Assembly (NCBI GenBank): GCA_023662865.1
Contig: JAMPIK010000007.1
Location: 17,339 to 81,338 of the forward strand
Reading direction: 5' to 3'
DNA length: 64,000 bases
Origin: Prevotella sp.
GTDB taxonomy: Bacteria; Bacteroidota; Bacteroidia; Bacteroidales; Muribaculaceae
Below are positions 1 through 8,239 of the stretch, in pieces. The notes below the pieces were generated by a model that saw only the letters and a list, made by a program, of their open reading frames with translations, ran no database searches and was not told where the DNA came from. Position 1 is the stretch's first letter, and each line of letters opens with the position of its first letter. A program made the position numbers and the translations under genes.

Positions 1-811
1 AGAGCCCGTGCATTGCAGCGGCTTCGCTCAACAATGGGACGTCTTCGGTATAGAAACCGCTGAGAATCATTATGCCGCCGGGCTTTAATGCTGCTGCGTA
101 TTCTTTCATGTCGGCGAGGATTATGTTGCGGTTTATATTGGCAAGGAGCAGGTCTGCATGTCTGTCCGGCGTAGTGTCCATTAAAGCAAATTGAGTAAGT
201 GCACGCGCATCGCCGTGAATCATGTACACTTCTGCGGCATCGTTGAGAGCCGCGTTTTCAACGGCATTTTGCCATGCGCCTTCATCAATTTCAATCCCGG
301 TAACGGACTTGGCACCAAGTTTATGACACAGTATTGCAAGTATTCCTGTACCGGTTCCCATGTCGATTACGCTTTTTCCTGCCGGACACATTTCAAGCAG
401 GTATTCAATAATCAGCGAGGTAGTGGCATGATGTCCGGTGCCGAACGCCATTTTCGGATCAATCACAATGTCGTATTTGGCTTGCGGCACATCTTTATGG
501 AATGATGAATGAACCACACACTCGCCTCCCACGATAATCGGTTTGAAATAATTCTTTTCCCACTCTGAATTCCAGTCCTTGCCTTTGACAAGCTCTTCGC
601 TTACCGTGGCCTCGATTTCCATGGGAAATTCGGCAAGAATATTCTCCACATCATCAAGAGAGAAAGCATCTGCGGATATATAGGCAGTCAATCCTTCGTT
701 GTCAGGTACAAACGATTCGTAACCGACATCTGCCAAATACGCGGCGAGCAGGTCGGTTACGGTTTCATTGCAATCTTTTATATCAATGCGCAATTCTTGA
801 TAGTCGGTCAT
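1..811 (-). CDS. prmA: Ribosomal protein L11 methyltransferase, 3' end missing
   Basis: This is a SAM-dependent methyltransferase predicted to methylate ribosomal protein L11. It reads on the minus strand from an ATG at 811 and runs off the left edge, so about 270 codons are visible. The N-terminal half is the PrmA substrate-recognition region. It is followed by motifs F-G-T-G-H-H-A-T and V-I-D-M-G-T-G-T-G (SAM motif I) and later L-L-A-N-I-N, the N-I-N type motif of the PrmA family. The start overlaps the stop of the preceding small gene in ATGA (808-811), which implies translational coupling. Only the extreme C-terminus is missing. The family call is firm; the substrate follows from the family. 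Confidence 0.93.
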   Translation of the reverse strand, partial: MTDYQELRIDIKDCNETVTDLLAAYLADVGYESFVPDNEGLTAYISADAFSLDDVENILAEFPMEIEATVSEELVKGKDWNSEWEKNYFKPIIVGGECVVHSSFHKDVPQAKYDIVIDPKMAFGTGHHATTSLIIEYLLEMCPAGKSVIDMGTGTGILAILCHKLGAKSVTGIEIDEGAWQNAVENAALNDAAEVYMIHGDARALTQFALMDTTPDRHADLLLANINRNIILADMKEYAAALKPGGIMILSGFYTEDVPLLSEAAAMHGL

Positions 812-1140
812 TTCTTTTTCTTCTTAAAAAATGAAAACACGTTTTTCGTAGTTTTGAACACGGAAAGCCCCATCATGATATAGTCGGAATAGCTCAATCC
901 CTTCAATATAGTACCTACAACAGGCGAAACAAAACCGCCGGCACCGCCACCGCCCGACTTCTTGCTCCACGCCGCCCGGGACAGAGTAGTGTGGCATGTG
1001 TTGATAAGCTTCTCCTTACAGAAATCTTTTTGCAAGGTGGCGAGTGCTATCCGGTAACGCAGTTGGTCAATGCCGTACCCTTGTTTCTTTACCGGTTCTT
1101 CGGTTAATGCCATAACGGCTTTTTCTTTTTCTTTACTCAT
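808..1140 (-). CDS. Small hypothetical protein upstream of prmA
   Basis: This is a 110-residue protein that I do not recognise. It has a soluble, charged N-terminal half, a glycine-rich linker (K-S-G-G-G-G-A-G-G) near the middle, then a hydrophobic stretch around G-L-S-Y-S-D-Y-I-M-M-G-L, and it ends in five lysines. This suggests a peripheral or single-span inner-membrane protein. It starts 12 bases after the holin-like gene and overlaps prmA by 4 bases, so it belongs to the same minus-strand operon. Its reading frame is intact and the neighbours are tightly packed, so I take it as real. No function is assigned. Confidence 0.75.
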   Translation of the reverse strand: MSKEKEKAVMALTEEPVKKQGYGIDQLRYRIALATLQKDFCKEKLINTCHTTLSRAAWSKKSGGGGAGGFVSPVVGTILKGLSYSDYIMMGLSVFKTTKNVFSFFKKKKK

Positions 1141-1152
1141 GGCATAGGGGTG

Positions 1153-1503
1153 TTATGGTTCTTTCGGGCAGAACAGTTTGGTAATCATCTTGGCAATCGG
1201 GTTTATAATCAGCACCTTGCGGAATACTAACAGTATTGCCACAATCAGCAGCAGACACCCGGCGACACACAGATATGCCAGCCACGGCTCCAAAAATGTG
1301 CCGAAAGCACACACAGCGGCCATAGCCAAAAGTACAATAGTCAGTGCACCGACTAAGATACAAATCAAGCCTATTGCCAAGCCTGAAATGAGAAGTGTGG
1401 TTTTCTCAGCCGCCTCCAAACGAATACAGTCTGTCTGCAACTTCAAATACCGTTTGCCCAGCTCAATCAGCTCTTTGAGCTGATCCATGAATGTCGTCTT
1501 CAT
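1153..1503 (-). CDS. Phage-holin-family-like / DUF1469-type membrane protein
   Basis: This is a 116-residue inner-membrane protein. A short amphipathic N-terminus (M-K-T-T-F-M-D-Q-L-K-E-L) leads into a helix, followed by two long hydrophobic segments at about 40-65 and 70-95. It ends in a basic tail. The layout matches the Holin-X/DUF1469 group, which usually has nothing to do with lysis in chromosomal settings. The open frame extends upstream to 1548, but the ATG at 1503 is the natural start. It lies downstream of two YtxH-like genes, a neighbourhood I associate with envelope or stress physiology; that role is inference. Confidence 0.8.
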   Translation of the reverse strand: MKTTFMDQLKELIELGKRYLKLQTDCIRLEAAEKTTLLISGLAIGLICILVGALTIVLLAMAAVCAFGTFLEPWLAYLCVAGCLLLIVAILLVFRKVLIINPIAKMITKLFCPKEP

Positions 1504-1584
1504 ATGTAGAAAAAATAATGCCGGAAAGCGCGAAGCTGAAAGCTTCACGGCTCTCCGGTTAGTTCTGATATGGGGGAGAAGTGT

Positions 1585-1782
1585 TTACTTCTCAATTGCA
1601 CCGGAAAGCTCAGCTACGAGTTGGTCTACTTCCGAGTCGCTGATTTTCACGCCTTTGCGGCGAAGTATGGTGCAAATTTTCTGACGCAAGTCAGTGCCTT
1701 TGGTCGGTGCGAAAAGTATGGCAGCTCCGGCTCCCACTATTGCTCCGCCAAGGAATGCGTATAATAATCCGAGATTTCTCAT
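1585..1782 (-). CDS. YtxH domain-containing small protein (copy 2)
   Basis: This is a 65-residue protein with one N-terminal membrane helix (L-L-Y-A-F-L-G-G-A-I-V-G-A-G-A-A). The helix runs into the YtxH hallmark L-F-A-P-T-K-G-T-D-L-R-Q-K, then a charged C-terminal helix. YtxH proteins are small, stress-associated and membrane-anchored; their biochemical role is not known. It is paralogous to the neighbour at 1806-2009, with the same helix, the L-F-A-P-x-K-G motif and a second L-R-x-K-G motif. It is probably in one transcript with the holin-like gene. Confidence 0.85.
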   Translation of the reverse strand: MRNLGLLYAFLGGAIVGAGAAILFAPTKGTDLRQKICTILRRKGVKISDSEVDQLVAELSGAIEK

Positions 1783-1805
1783 TGTCTTTGTTTCTTTAAT
1801 GTGAT

Positions 1806-2009
1806 TTATACATTAGCTTCGATTTGCTCTTCGATTTCGTCTACGAGCTCTTCCATTTTGTTCTTCTTCAGGCAGATACCTTTGCTGCGGAGTACTTCAA
1901 TTATTTTGCTGCGTGTGTCCTGTCCTTTTTCGGGGGCGAAGAGGAGTCCTACTGCAGCGCCCGCAATGGCACCGCCTATTACTGCACAGATTACGTGAAT
2001 GGGTTTCAT
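1806..2009 (-). CDS. YtxH domain-containing small protein (copy 1)
   Basis: This is a 67-residue protein and the first gene of the minus-strand run 2009 to 1. An N-terminal glycine-rich transmembrane helix (G-G-A-I-A-G-A-A-V-G) is followed by L-F-A-P-E-K-G-Q-D-T-R-S-K, the YtxH signature, and an acidic coiled C-terminus (M-E-E-L-V-D-E-I-E-E-Q-I). Sequence and layout are clearly duplicated in the next gene at 1585-1782, a tandem pair. It is divergent from uvrA across a 167-base gap. I saw no clear minus-strand promoter match in that gap. Confidence 0.85.
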   Translation of the reverse strand: MKPIHVICAVIGGAIAGAAVGLLFAPEKGQDTRSKIIEVLRSKGICLKKNKMEELVDEIEEQIEANV

Positions 2010-2129
2010 AATTTAATCAATCTTTTTTATGGTTGTTAATAATTTTATTTCACAGTTGTATTTCTATAACGCATTACCACCTCAATTAGTTTTCAGTCCT
2101 TAAAAATTTTTAAAAATAACGCTGCCGTA

Positions 2130-2160
2130 TTGGCGGTTTTAAAATTTGGTATTATATTTG
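2130..2160 (+). promoter_or_regulatory. Bacteroidetes-type promoter of uvrA
   Basis: TTGG at 2130-2133 stands 19 bases before TATATTTG at 2153-2160, which fits the TAnnTTTG -7 element. It lies 16 bases before the uvrA ATG, so the leader would be very short. Confidence 0.55.
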
Positions 2161-2176
2161 TATTACGAAAAATTAC

Positions 2177-5029
2177 ATGAAAAAGAATTCTTTGACAAAC
2201 GAAAATATAATAGTTAAAGGTGCACGCGTCAACAATCTCAAAAATGTTGATGTGGAGATACCTCGCGGAAAACTCGTAGTGGTAACCGGAGTGAGCGGCA
2301 GCGGCAAGAGTTCCCTTGCCTTTGATACCTTATATGCCGAAGGCCAGCGGCGATATGTGGAAAGCCTCTCGGCCTACGCGCGTCAGTTCCTCGGCCGTAT
2401 GAACAAGCCGGAATGTGACTATATCAAAGGCTTGCCGCCGGCTATTGCCATTGAGCAGAAAGTGAACACACGCAATCCGAGAAGCACCGTAGGCACCGCC
2501 ACCGAGATATATGATTATCTGAGAATGTTGTATGCTCGTGTGGGACAGACTATCAGCCCCGTGAGTGGGAAGCGTGTGCAGCGTTACACCCCCGAAAGCG
2601 TGGCGAATTCTGTGGCCGGCCTTCCCGAGGGAACCCGAATTGCAATCCTTGCCCCCATTCACAAACCCGACGGCCGTACTGATGCACAGCAGCTTGACAT
2701 TCTGCTCAAAGAGGGCTATTCACGCCTCGAACGCAACGGTGAGTTTATCGACATCTCCGACTTGCTGCAAGAAAAGAAACCGAACATCAAAGGCTGCAAC
2801 CTGTTAATAGACAGGCTCGCCGTGAGCAACGACAAAGACGAGGCGAGCCGCCTTGCCTCATCGGTGGAGACCGCCTGGTTTGAGGGCAGCGGCACTTGTA
2901 TTATCAAAGCGTGGGAGAGCGATGGCGTCAAGGAGTATGAATACACCGGCGGTTTCCATGCTGATGGTATTGACTTCCGTGAACCCACAGATCTCATGTT
3001 CAACTTCAATAACCCCTACGGCGCATGCCCGGAGTGCGAAGGCTTCGGTAAGGTAATGGGCATTGACGAAGACCTCGTTATTCCCGACAAGACAAAAAGC
3101 ATTTACGAAGATGCCGTGCAATGTTTCAGGGGTGATAAAATGGGGGAGTGCAAGCAGGATTTGATTAGAGTGGCAGCCAAATACAAATTCCCCATTCACA
3201 CTCCGTATTGCGACCTCAAACAAGAACAAAAGGATTTTCTGTGGCATGGCGCTCAAAATGGCAAGACGCTTGATGAAATGTATGCCACTCACGACTGGTA
3301 TGGCATTGACGGCTTCTTTACGTGGGTAGACCGCAATCAATACAAGATTCAATACCGTGTGCTCAAAGCCCGATACCGTGGTAAGCGCGTCTGCCCCTCA
3401 TGTGGTGGCAAACGTCTGCGCCCGGATGCGGAGTATGTAAAGGTGGGCGGCAAGAGTATTACCGGACTCGTCACCATGTCAATCACTGAGCTGCAAGCCT
3501 TCTTTGAGAACCTTTCTCTCGACAAGAGCGAAGCGCTCATTGCCCGACGACTGCTCACTGAAATCCGCAACCGCCTCTCGTTCCTTATAGATGTAGGCCT
3601 GGGTTATCTACGCCTTGACCGCCTTTCGTCCACACTCTCCGGCGGCGAGAGCCAGCGCATTAATCTCGCTACCACTCTCGGCAGCAGCTTGGTGGGCTCT
3701 CTTTATATTCTTGATGAACCCTCAATCGGACTGCATCCGCGCGACACTGACCGTCTCATTAAGGTGCTCCGCTCGCTTCAGCAGCTCGGCAATACGGTGG
3801 TAATTGTGGAGCACGATGAAGAGATAATGCGTATGGCGGACTATATAATAGACATCGGCAAGGATGCCGGACGCCTCGGCGGCAACCTCGTTTATGCCGG
3901 GTCGATGGCCAATGCGCTCAACCCCGATGTAAAAGATGAAGACAGTTATACTCTTAAGTATCTGCGCGGCAAGCTCCACATTCCGGTGCCTGAACACCGC
4001 CTCCCTTGGAAAAAATATATTGAGGTGCAAGGCCCGCGGCAGAACAATCTCAAGGGTATGGACGTGAAATTCCCCCTCGGCGTGATGACGGTAGTCACCG
4101 GTGTTAGCGGCAGCGGAAAGTCCACTCTGGTAAAAGATATTCTCTACAAGGCGCTCAAACGTCACCTTGATGAACCGACCGATGCTCCGGGCACGCACCG
4201 CGCTCTTGCCGGTGATGTCGACTCGGTGAAGCACGTTGAGTTTGTAGACCAGGACCCCATCGGCACCTCAACGCGCAGCAACGCGGCCACTTATCTCAAA
4301 GCTTACGATGAAATCCGCCGTCTATTCTCCGAAACTCCCCTCGCACGTCAGTTAGGCTTCACCCCGGCCTATTTCAGTTTTAATACTGACGGAGGCAGAT
4401 GCGATGAGTGTAAAGGCGAAGGCATTATTACCATTCCGATGCAGTTCATGGCAGATATCTCCGTGCCTTGTCCCTCGTGCGGCGGCAAACGCTTTAAACC
4501 CGACATCCTCGATGTGAAATACTGCGACAAGAATATCAACGACATTCTTGATATGACGGTAAATCAGGCTATCGAGTTTTTTGAGCAGTCCGGCACAGTC
4601 AGCGACAAAAGAGTGGTACGCCGTCTGCGACCGCTGTCCGATGTCGGCCTTGGCTACATAAAGCTCGGTCAAAACTCATCATCTCTTTCCGGCGGTGAAA
4701 ACCAGCGCGTAAAGCTCGCCTATTTCCTCTCGCAAGAGAAAACGGAGCCCACACTCTTTATCTTCGATGAGCCTACCACCGGCCTGCATTTCCACGACAT
4801 CAGCACCCTGCTCAAATCGCTTCGTGCCTTGCTGGAGCGCGGCCATACGGTCTTGATTATCGAACATAATTTGGAGGTAATCAAATGTGCCGACTATATA
4901 ATCGACATAGGCCCGGAGGGGGGCGATGCCGGAGGGCAAATAGTTGCCGTTGGTACACCCGAACAAGTGGCCGAATCTTCCGCTTCATATACCGGTAAAT
5001 TCTTGAAAGACAAACTGGCAGAAAAATGA
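2177..5029 (+). CDS. uvrA: Excinuclease ABC subunit A
   Basis: This is the damage-recognition ATPase of nucleotide excision repair, 950 residues. It has tandem ABC modules: Walker [10 protein letters not shown] at 38-46 and a second G-V-S-G-S-G-K-S-T near 645. The signatures are L-S-G-G-E-S-Q-R and L-S-G-G-E-N-Q-R, with Walker B D-E-P-S-I-G-L-H and D-E-P-T-T-G-L-H. The C-terminal zinc module is intact (C-D-E-C ... C-P-S-C). The first zinc module keeps only its second pair (C-P-E-C near 280); the first C-x-x-C is replaced by G-G-F-H-A-D-G. I believe this occurs in other Bacteroidetes UvrA proteins. A lipoprotein gene overlaps its stop by 4 bases. Confidence 0.97.
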   Translation: MKKNSLTNENIIVKGARVNNLKNVDVEIPRGKLVVVTGVSGSGKSSLAFDTLYAEGQRRYVESLSAYARQFLGRMNKPECDYIKGLPPAIAIEQKVNTRNPRSTVGTATEIYDYLRMLYARVGQTISPVSGKRVQRYTPESVANSVAGLPEGTRIAILAPIHKPDGRTDAQQLDILLKEGYSRLERNGEFIDISDLLQEKKPNIKGCNLLIDRLAVSNDKDEASRLASSVETAWFEGSGTCIIKAWESDGVKEYEYTGGFHADGIDFREPTDLMFNFNNPYGACPECEGFGKVMGIDEDLVIPDKTKSIYEDAVQCFRGDKMGECKQDLIRVAAKYKFPIHTPYCDLKQEQKDFLWHGAQNGKTLDEMYATHDWYGIDGFFTWVDRNQYKIQYRVLKARYRGKRVCPSCGGKRLRPDAEYVKVGGKSITGLVTMSITELQAFFENLSLDKSEALIARRLLTEIRNRLSFLIDVGLGYLRLDRLSSTLSGGESQRINLATTLGSSLVGSLYILDEPSIGLHPRDTDRLIKVLRSLQQLGNTVVIVEHDEEIMRMADYIIDIGKDAGRLGGNLVYAGSMANALNPDVKDEDSYTLKYLRGKLHIPVPEHRLPWKKYIEVQGPRQNNLKGMDVKFPLGVMTVVTGVSGSGKSTLVKDILYKALKRHLDEPTDAPGTHRALAGDVDSVKHVEFVDQDPIGTSTRSNAATYLKAYDEIRRLFSETPLARQLGFTPAYFSFNTDGGRCDECKGEGIITIPMQFMADISVPCPSCGGKRFKPDILDVKYCDKNINDILDMTVNQAIEFFEQSGTVSDKRVVRRLRPLSDVGLGYIKLGQNSSSLSGGENQRVKLAYFLSQEKTEPTLFIFDEPTTGLHFHDISTLLKSLRALLERGHTVLIIEHNLEVIKCADYIIDIGPEGGDAGGQIVAVGTPEQVAESSASYTGKFLKDKLAEK

Positions 5030-5427
5030 AATCAATATCAGGAATAATCGTTACGGCTTTTGCTTTGCTTTTGGCGTCTTGCCAAAAGCCAGAGCAGAGG
5101 AAAGTAGACACAGCACAAGCAGATGCAATGTATGCCGAGCTTCTCGCCACCTACAAAGCATATGCCGACTCGCTTCAGACAGTCGCCGCCGCCGATACGT
5201 CCGGATACCTTAACCGCTTGATTAGCAACTTTGAACAAACAATGCTGGAAATCAGCAAACGTTATCCGCCGGAGCTGGACTACAAGCTCACACAGCTCCA
5301 AAACGATTCCCTCTATCGCTATTTCCACGTTTATATCAAAGCGCGTTCACGGATCCAAACTCCCCCTCCTGTCTCTCTCCCTGATTCTCTAACCCTCGAT
5401 TCCGTTACAAAAGATACCGGTAACTGA
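5026..5427 (+). CDS. Small lipoprotein, unknown function
   Basis: This is a 133-residue secreted lipoprotein. A type II signal peptide ends in the lipobox L-L-A-S-C at about residues 15-19. The mature part is mostly helical and charged (A-D-A-M-Y-A-E-L-L-A-T-Y-K-A-Y-A) and finishes in a proline/threonine-rich tail. It starts in ATGA overlapping the uvrA stop, so it should be co-translated with uvrA, although nothing suggests a role in repair. The helical mature part, with A-D and Y-K repeats, resembles many small Bacteroidales lipoproteins of unknown function. Confidence 0.8.
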   Translation: MKSISGIIVTAFALLLASCQKPEQRKVDTAQADAMYAELLATYKAYADSLQTVAAADTSGYLNRLISNFEQTMLEISKRYPPELDYKLTQLQNDSLYRYFHVYIKARSRIQTPPPVSLPDSLTLDSVTKDTGN

Positions 5428-5496
5428 AAATTCCCCGGTTTATTGTGTGACAATTAAACTTTCTTTCGTCTTTTTTGCACTTATTCACCAAATAAA

Positions 5497-5528
5497 TTTG
5501 GCCGAACCGGAAAAATATGCTAATTTTG
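5497..5528 (+). promoter_or_regulatory. Bacteroidetes-type promoter of the ECF sigma gene
   Basis: TTTG at 5497-5500, a 20-base spacer, then TAATTTTG at 5521-5528. This is a full match to the primary-sigma promoter of Bacteroidetes. The ATG lies 88 bases after the -7 element, leaving an AT-rich leader. Confidence 0.75.
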
Positions 5529-5616
5529 TAATCACAAAAATCAATAACACTAATCATAACCCTAAAAACTTATAGCCTATAGCACATATCTACTTAACAA
5601 AAACTAAGGATATAGA

Positions 5617-6207
5617 ATGGTAAATATGTTAAGCATGAACGACGAACAGTTGGTCAAGGCTTATGCTAACGGCAATAACGAGGCATTTGACACTCTCCTC
5701 CAAAGACATCAGGACAGAGTCTTCAACTATATTTTGAGAATCGTTAAAAACGAAGATCTCGCCAACGATATTTTTCAAGACACTTTTGTCAAAGCTATTA
5801 CGAACATCCGCAAAGGTAAATATACCGACTCCGGTAAATTCCTCGCCTGGATTTCGCGTATTGCCCATAACCTCATAATCGACTACTATCGTCAGGAGAA
5901 AGCTGAAAATCTCCAAAGTTGCGATTCTGATGATGTTGACCTGCTCAACAGAAAAGAACTCAGCGAAGCGACTATTGAAGACATGCTCGTGAACGAGCAG
6001 ATTCAGGAAGATGTGCGCCGTCTTATTGACGAACTCCCCGACTCTCAGCGCGAAGTCCTCGTAATGCGTTATTATCGCAACATGAGCTTCAAAGAAATAG
6101 CTGAAACCACCGGTGTAAGCATTAACACCGCCCTCGGACGTATGCGCTATGCGCTGATGAACATCCGCCGTATAGCCTCCGAAAAAGACATTGTACTAAG
6201 CGTATAA
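5617..6207 (+). CDS. ECF-type RNA polymerase sigma factor
   Basis: This is a sigma-70 family protein of 196 residues with only regions 2 and 4. Region 2 covers roughly residues 22-90 (N-N-E-A-F-D-T-L-L-Q-R-H, then D-L-A-N-D-I-F-Q-D-T-F-V-K-A and W-I-S-R-I-A-H-N). Region 4 covers about 130-185 (L-P-D-S-Q-R-E-V-L-V-M-R-Y, helix-turn-helix F-K-E-I-A-E-T-T-G-V-S-I-N-T-A). No anti-sigma factor and no SusC/D pair is adjacent, so it is unlike the regulators of polysaccharide loci. A second in-frame ATG at 5626 is possible. It is expressed alone and ends at a strong hairpin. Confidence 0.93.
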   Translation: MVNMLSMNDEQLVKAYANGNNEAFDTLLQRHQDRVFNYILRIVKNEDLANDIFQDTFVKAITNIRKGKYTDSGKFLAWISRIAHNLIIDYYRQEKAENLQSCDSDDVDLLNRKELSEATIEDMLVNEQIQEDVRRLIDELPDSQREVLVMRYYRNMSFKEIAETTGVSINTALGRMRYALMNIRRIASEKDIVLSV

Positions 6208-6225
6208 AAAAGATGAAAATATACC

Positions 6226-6257
6226 GAGTGGGGGCGTGATATTTCACGCCCCCACTC
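6226..6257. terminator. Strong palindrome between convergent genes, likely bidirectional terminator
   Basis: GAGTGGGGGCGTGA at 6226-6239 and its perfect complement at 6244-6257 form a 14-bp stem with a 4-base loop. It sits between the stops of the sigma gene and the convergent membrane-protein gene. There is no long T-run on either side. The GGGCGTGATAT core recurs near 7391. Confidence 0.7.
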
Positions 6258-6283
6258 ACTTTAGAATTTCTTATCTTGCAGAT

Positions 6284-7018
6284 TTACTGCATGTTGCTAA
6301 CCTGCCCGTCATTAAATTCCTTGGCCTCAACATCATGTTGCATAACCTCACTTGATGCCGAAAACCAGCCATATACCCACATTGCAAGTGCCCATACGGC
6401 AAGTGCGAACAGAAGGAACATCCATACTCCCGATAGTGACAAGTCAAACAGCTTGCAAATCAGTACGGTTGCTATTGTTAAGAAGAAGAACCCTGCACCC
6501 AGCATAGCTCCGGTCTTCACCGTCTTCATAGCTTTGATGTTAGTGTTTTCGTTTAATCCCTCACTCTTTTTATAGATCAGCACTACCATTGCGATTGTGT
6601 AAACACCATACACAAAATAGAAGAAGCCGGTGAAAATTGCACTGCCTACCGCGTTGCCCGTTGCGCTCCCTCTGAATGATGAGTCATATATGGTTCGGGG
6701 TTGAATCATGTGCGCAATTGTCGAGTATGTTATAAACGAAAGAAGCAAACCGACTAATGCGAAGATAATTGAAATCTTGAACAATGATTTCATCGTTTTG
6801 AACGAGGACGCAGCCATTGTACCTGTAAACATTTCTTCACACTGTTTGCAGCTGAACCATGAAATTCCGTAGCCGGCCAAGATGCCGAGGATTGAGAAAA
6901 TCAAAGGTGCCATGATTGAAGGTGCGGAGCTGCCGAAGCTGCTCAGCGAACTTGAAATGGAAGAAACCATCCAAATTGCACAAAGCACCATAACACCGAT
7001 TGAGATGAGCGGTGCCAC
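6284..7018 (-). CDS. Multi-pass membrane protein, unknown function (start uncertain)
   Basis: This is a 244-residue integral membrane protein with about six hydrophobic segments and no recognised catalytic motif. The start used here is a GTG at 7018, because the frame has no ATG, GTG or TTG upstream before the stop at 7085-7087. Even so, the 22 codons before the GTG read plausibly as protein (N-P-Y-E-E-I-R-Q-Q-I-S-F-E-R-I-V-Q-A-N-R) and would put a helix before the first membrane span. An ATA at 7081 heads that stretch. The true N-terminus may therefore be longer, with a non-standard or mutated start. It is convergent with the sigma gene; function unknown. Confidence 0.7.
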   Translation of the reverse strand: MAPLISIGVMVLCAIWMVSSISSSLSSFGSSAPSIMAPLIFSILGILAGYGISWFSCKQCEEMFTGTMAASSFKTMKSLFKISIIFALVGLLLSFITYSTIAHMIQPRTIYDSSFRGSATGNAVGSAIFTGFFYFVYGVYTIAMVVLIYKKSEGLNENTNIKAMKTVKTGAMLGAGFFFLTIATVLICKLFDLSLSGVWMFLLFALAVWALAMWVYGWFSASSEVMQHDVEAKEFNDGQVSNMQ

Positions 7019-7510
7019 CCGATTTGCTTGAACGATGCGCTCAAAGCTGATTTGTTGTCTAATCTCTTCATATGGATTTATTTGTTAATGATTTGTTCAT
7101 GTATGGATATGCGAAACCTCCACACATCATAAACGATATGTGTTTGTCAACTACCAAGTAAGTATTAATACTCAGTTCGCGGGGTGAAATTTCCGGGGGG
7201 TGCTATGCAATTTATTGACCTACAAATAGTTAGGTCAGAACCAAGGCGGTATTTAGAAATATGTATTTGCATTGCCGACAACTTTATCAAAAGCAAAAGT
7301 AACAATTAATTCGTATTTTCCAAAGCCTGTCTTACTAATTTAACAAATTTTAACAAAAAAATAACAAAAGAAATTAAATCCGCCCTGTACGGGCGTAATA
7401 TATCACGCCCCCACCCGTCAATCCCCGGAAACACGCGCAAATAACAAAATTCCGAGCAGGGGCGTGTTATATCCCTCCCTACCTGGCGATTGACAATGCA
7501 CCTAATACAA
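7019..7510. other. 492-base intergenic region with palindromic repeats
   Basis: I see no gene here apart from the possible 22-codon N-terminal extension of the membrane protein (7019-7084). The middle is AT-rich and holds a small inverted repeat, TGACCTA at 7216-7222 and TAGGTCA at 7231-7237, that could be an operator or hairpin. From 7381 to about 7490 lies a GC-rich stretch of palindromes (CGCCC/GGGCG and GGGCGT/ACGCCC), related to the hairpin at 6226-6257. It also lies downstream of the last EPS-operon gene and could end that transcript. Confidence 0.6.
7381..7485. repeat. REP-like palindromic repeat cluster
   Basis: GGGCGTAATATATCACGCCC-type sequence at 7391-7410 shares its core with the hairpin at 6231-6250, including the CCCCCAC tail. 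An overlapping palindrome uses CGCCC (7381-7385) and GGGCG (7391-7395). A degenerate partner, GGGGCGTGTTATATCCC, follows at about 7457-7473. Repeated short palindromes in intergenic space resemble REP elements. Only a genome-wide count would show whether this is a family. Confidence 0.5.
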
Positions 7511-8239
7511 TTACAATTCAATGATTCTTGCAGAGGGTGTCAGCATATCTATGAGCAGCAATTTACCGAATAGGGGAGTACCCGCACCTGTCAGTATCTT
7601 GATTGCTTCCGATGCTTGCCACGATGCCACAATGCCCGGCAACGGACCTAACACACCGCCAAGGCTGCAAGGGGTATACCCGCCTTCGGCTGCCTGTTCA
7701 GGGAATATCTCGGAGTATGTCGGATGGCCCGGACTCCAACACATTACCTGTCCGTTGAACTGAGCCACACCCCCAAGCACACATGGTACCCCATGTTGTG
7801 AACATACCTCTGTTACAAGATATTTCGTAGCCGGATTGTCCGAACCCTCGATTACCAAATCGCAATCAGCAATGTATTCACCGACATTCGCTTTCGTGAG
7901 CATTTTGTTGATTACCGACACCTCTATTTCAGGGTTTATGGCGAGCAGTCGGTCACATAATGCTTGTGCTTTGGGGCGGCCGCAGTCTGATGTGCTGAAA
8001 GAGAGTTGCCGCTGCAGGTTGGAGATGTCTATTGTGTCATAATCCGCAATTATAATGTGTCCCACTCCTGAGGCGGCAAGATACATGGCGCATGCCGAGC
8101 CCAATGCCCCGGCTCCCACTATCAGCATACGCGAAGAGAGCAGCTTGGCCTGCCCGGCACGTCCTATCTCCGGAAGCAGGATATTGCGGCTGTAACGGAG
8201 ACGTTGTTCCTTGCTCAACTCAATTGTGCCGGTATTCAT
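7511..8239 (-). CDS. MoeB/ThiF/HesA-family adenylyltransferase-like protein
   Basis: This is an E1-like enzyme of 242 residues, predicted to adenylate the C-terminus of a small ubiquitin-like sulfur carrier. Family features seen are R-Y-S-R near the N-terminus, the ATP loop V-G-A-G-A-L-G-S, S-N-L-Q-R-Q, G-S-D-N and G-V-L-G-P-L-P-G-I-V. The zinc cysteines of MoeB/ThiF are absent: the C-x-x-C in mid-protein is replaced by H-P-T-Y-S-E, and the chain stops before the C-terminal C-x-x-C. It is the last gene of the EPS operon and overlaps the aminotransferase stop by 4 bases. No MoaD/ThiS partner is nearby. The role could be thiolation or something specific to this locus. Confidence 0.85.
   Translation of the reverse strand: MNTGTIELSKEQRLRYSRNILLPEIGRAGQAKLLSSRMLIVGAGALGSACAMYLAASGVGHIIIADYDTIDISNLQRQLSFSTSDCGRPKAQALCDRLLAINPEIEVSVINKMLTKANVGEYIADCDLVIEGSDNPATKYLVTEVCSQHGVPCVLGGVAQFNGQVMCWSPGHPTYSEIFPEQAAEGGYTPCSLGGVLGPLPGIVASWQASEAIKILTGAGTPLFGKLLLIDMLTPSARIIEL

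Noticed and set aside
191..505. Plus-strand frame at the left edge
   Set aside because: It lies within prmA on the opposite strand and matches no family.
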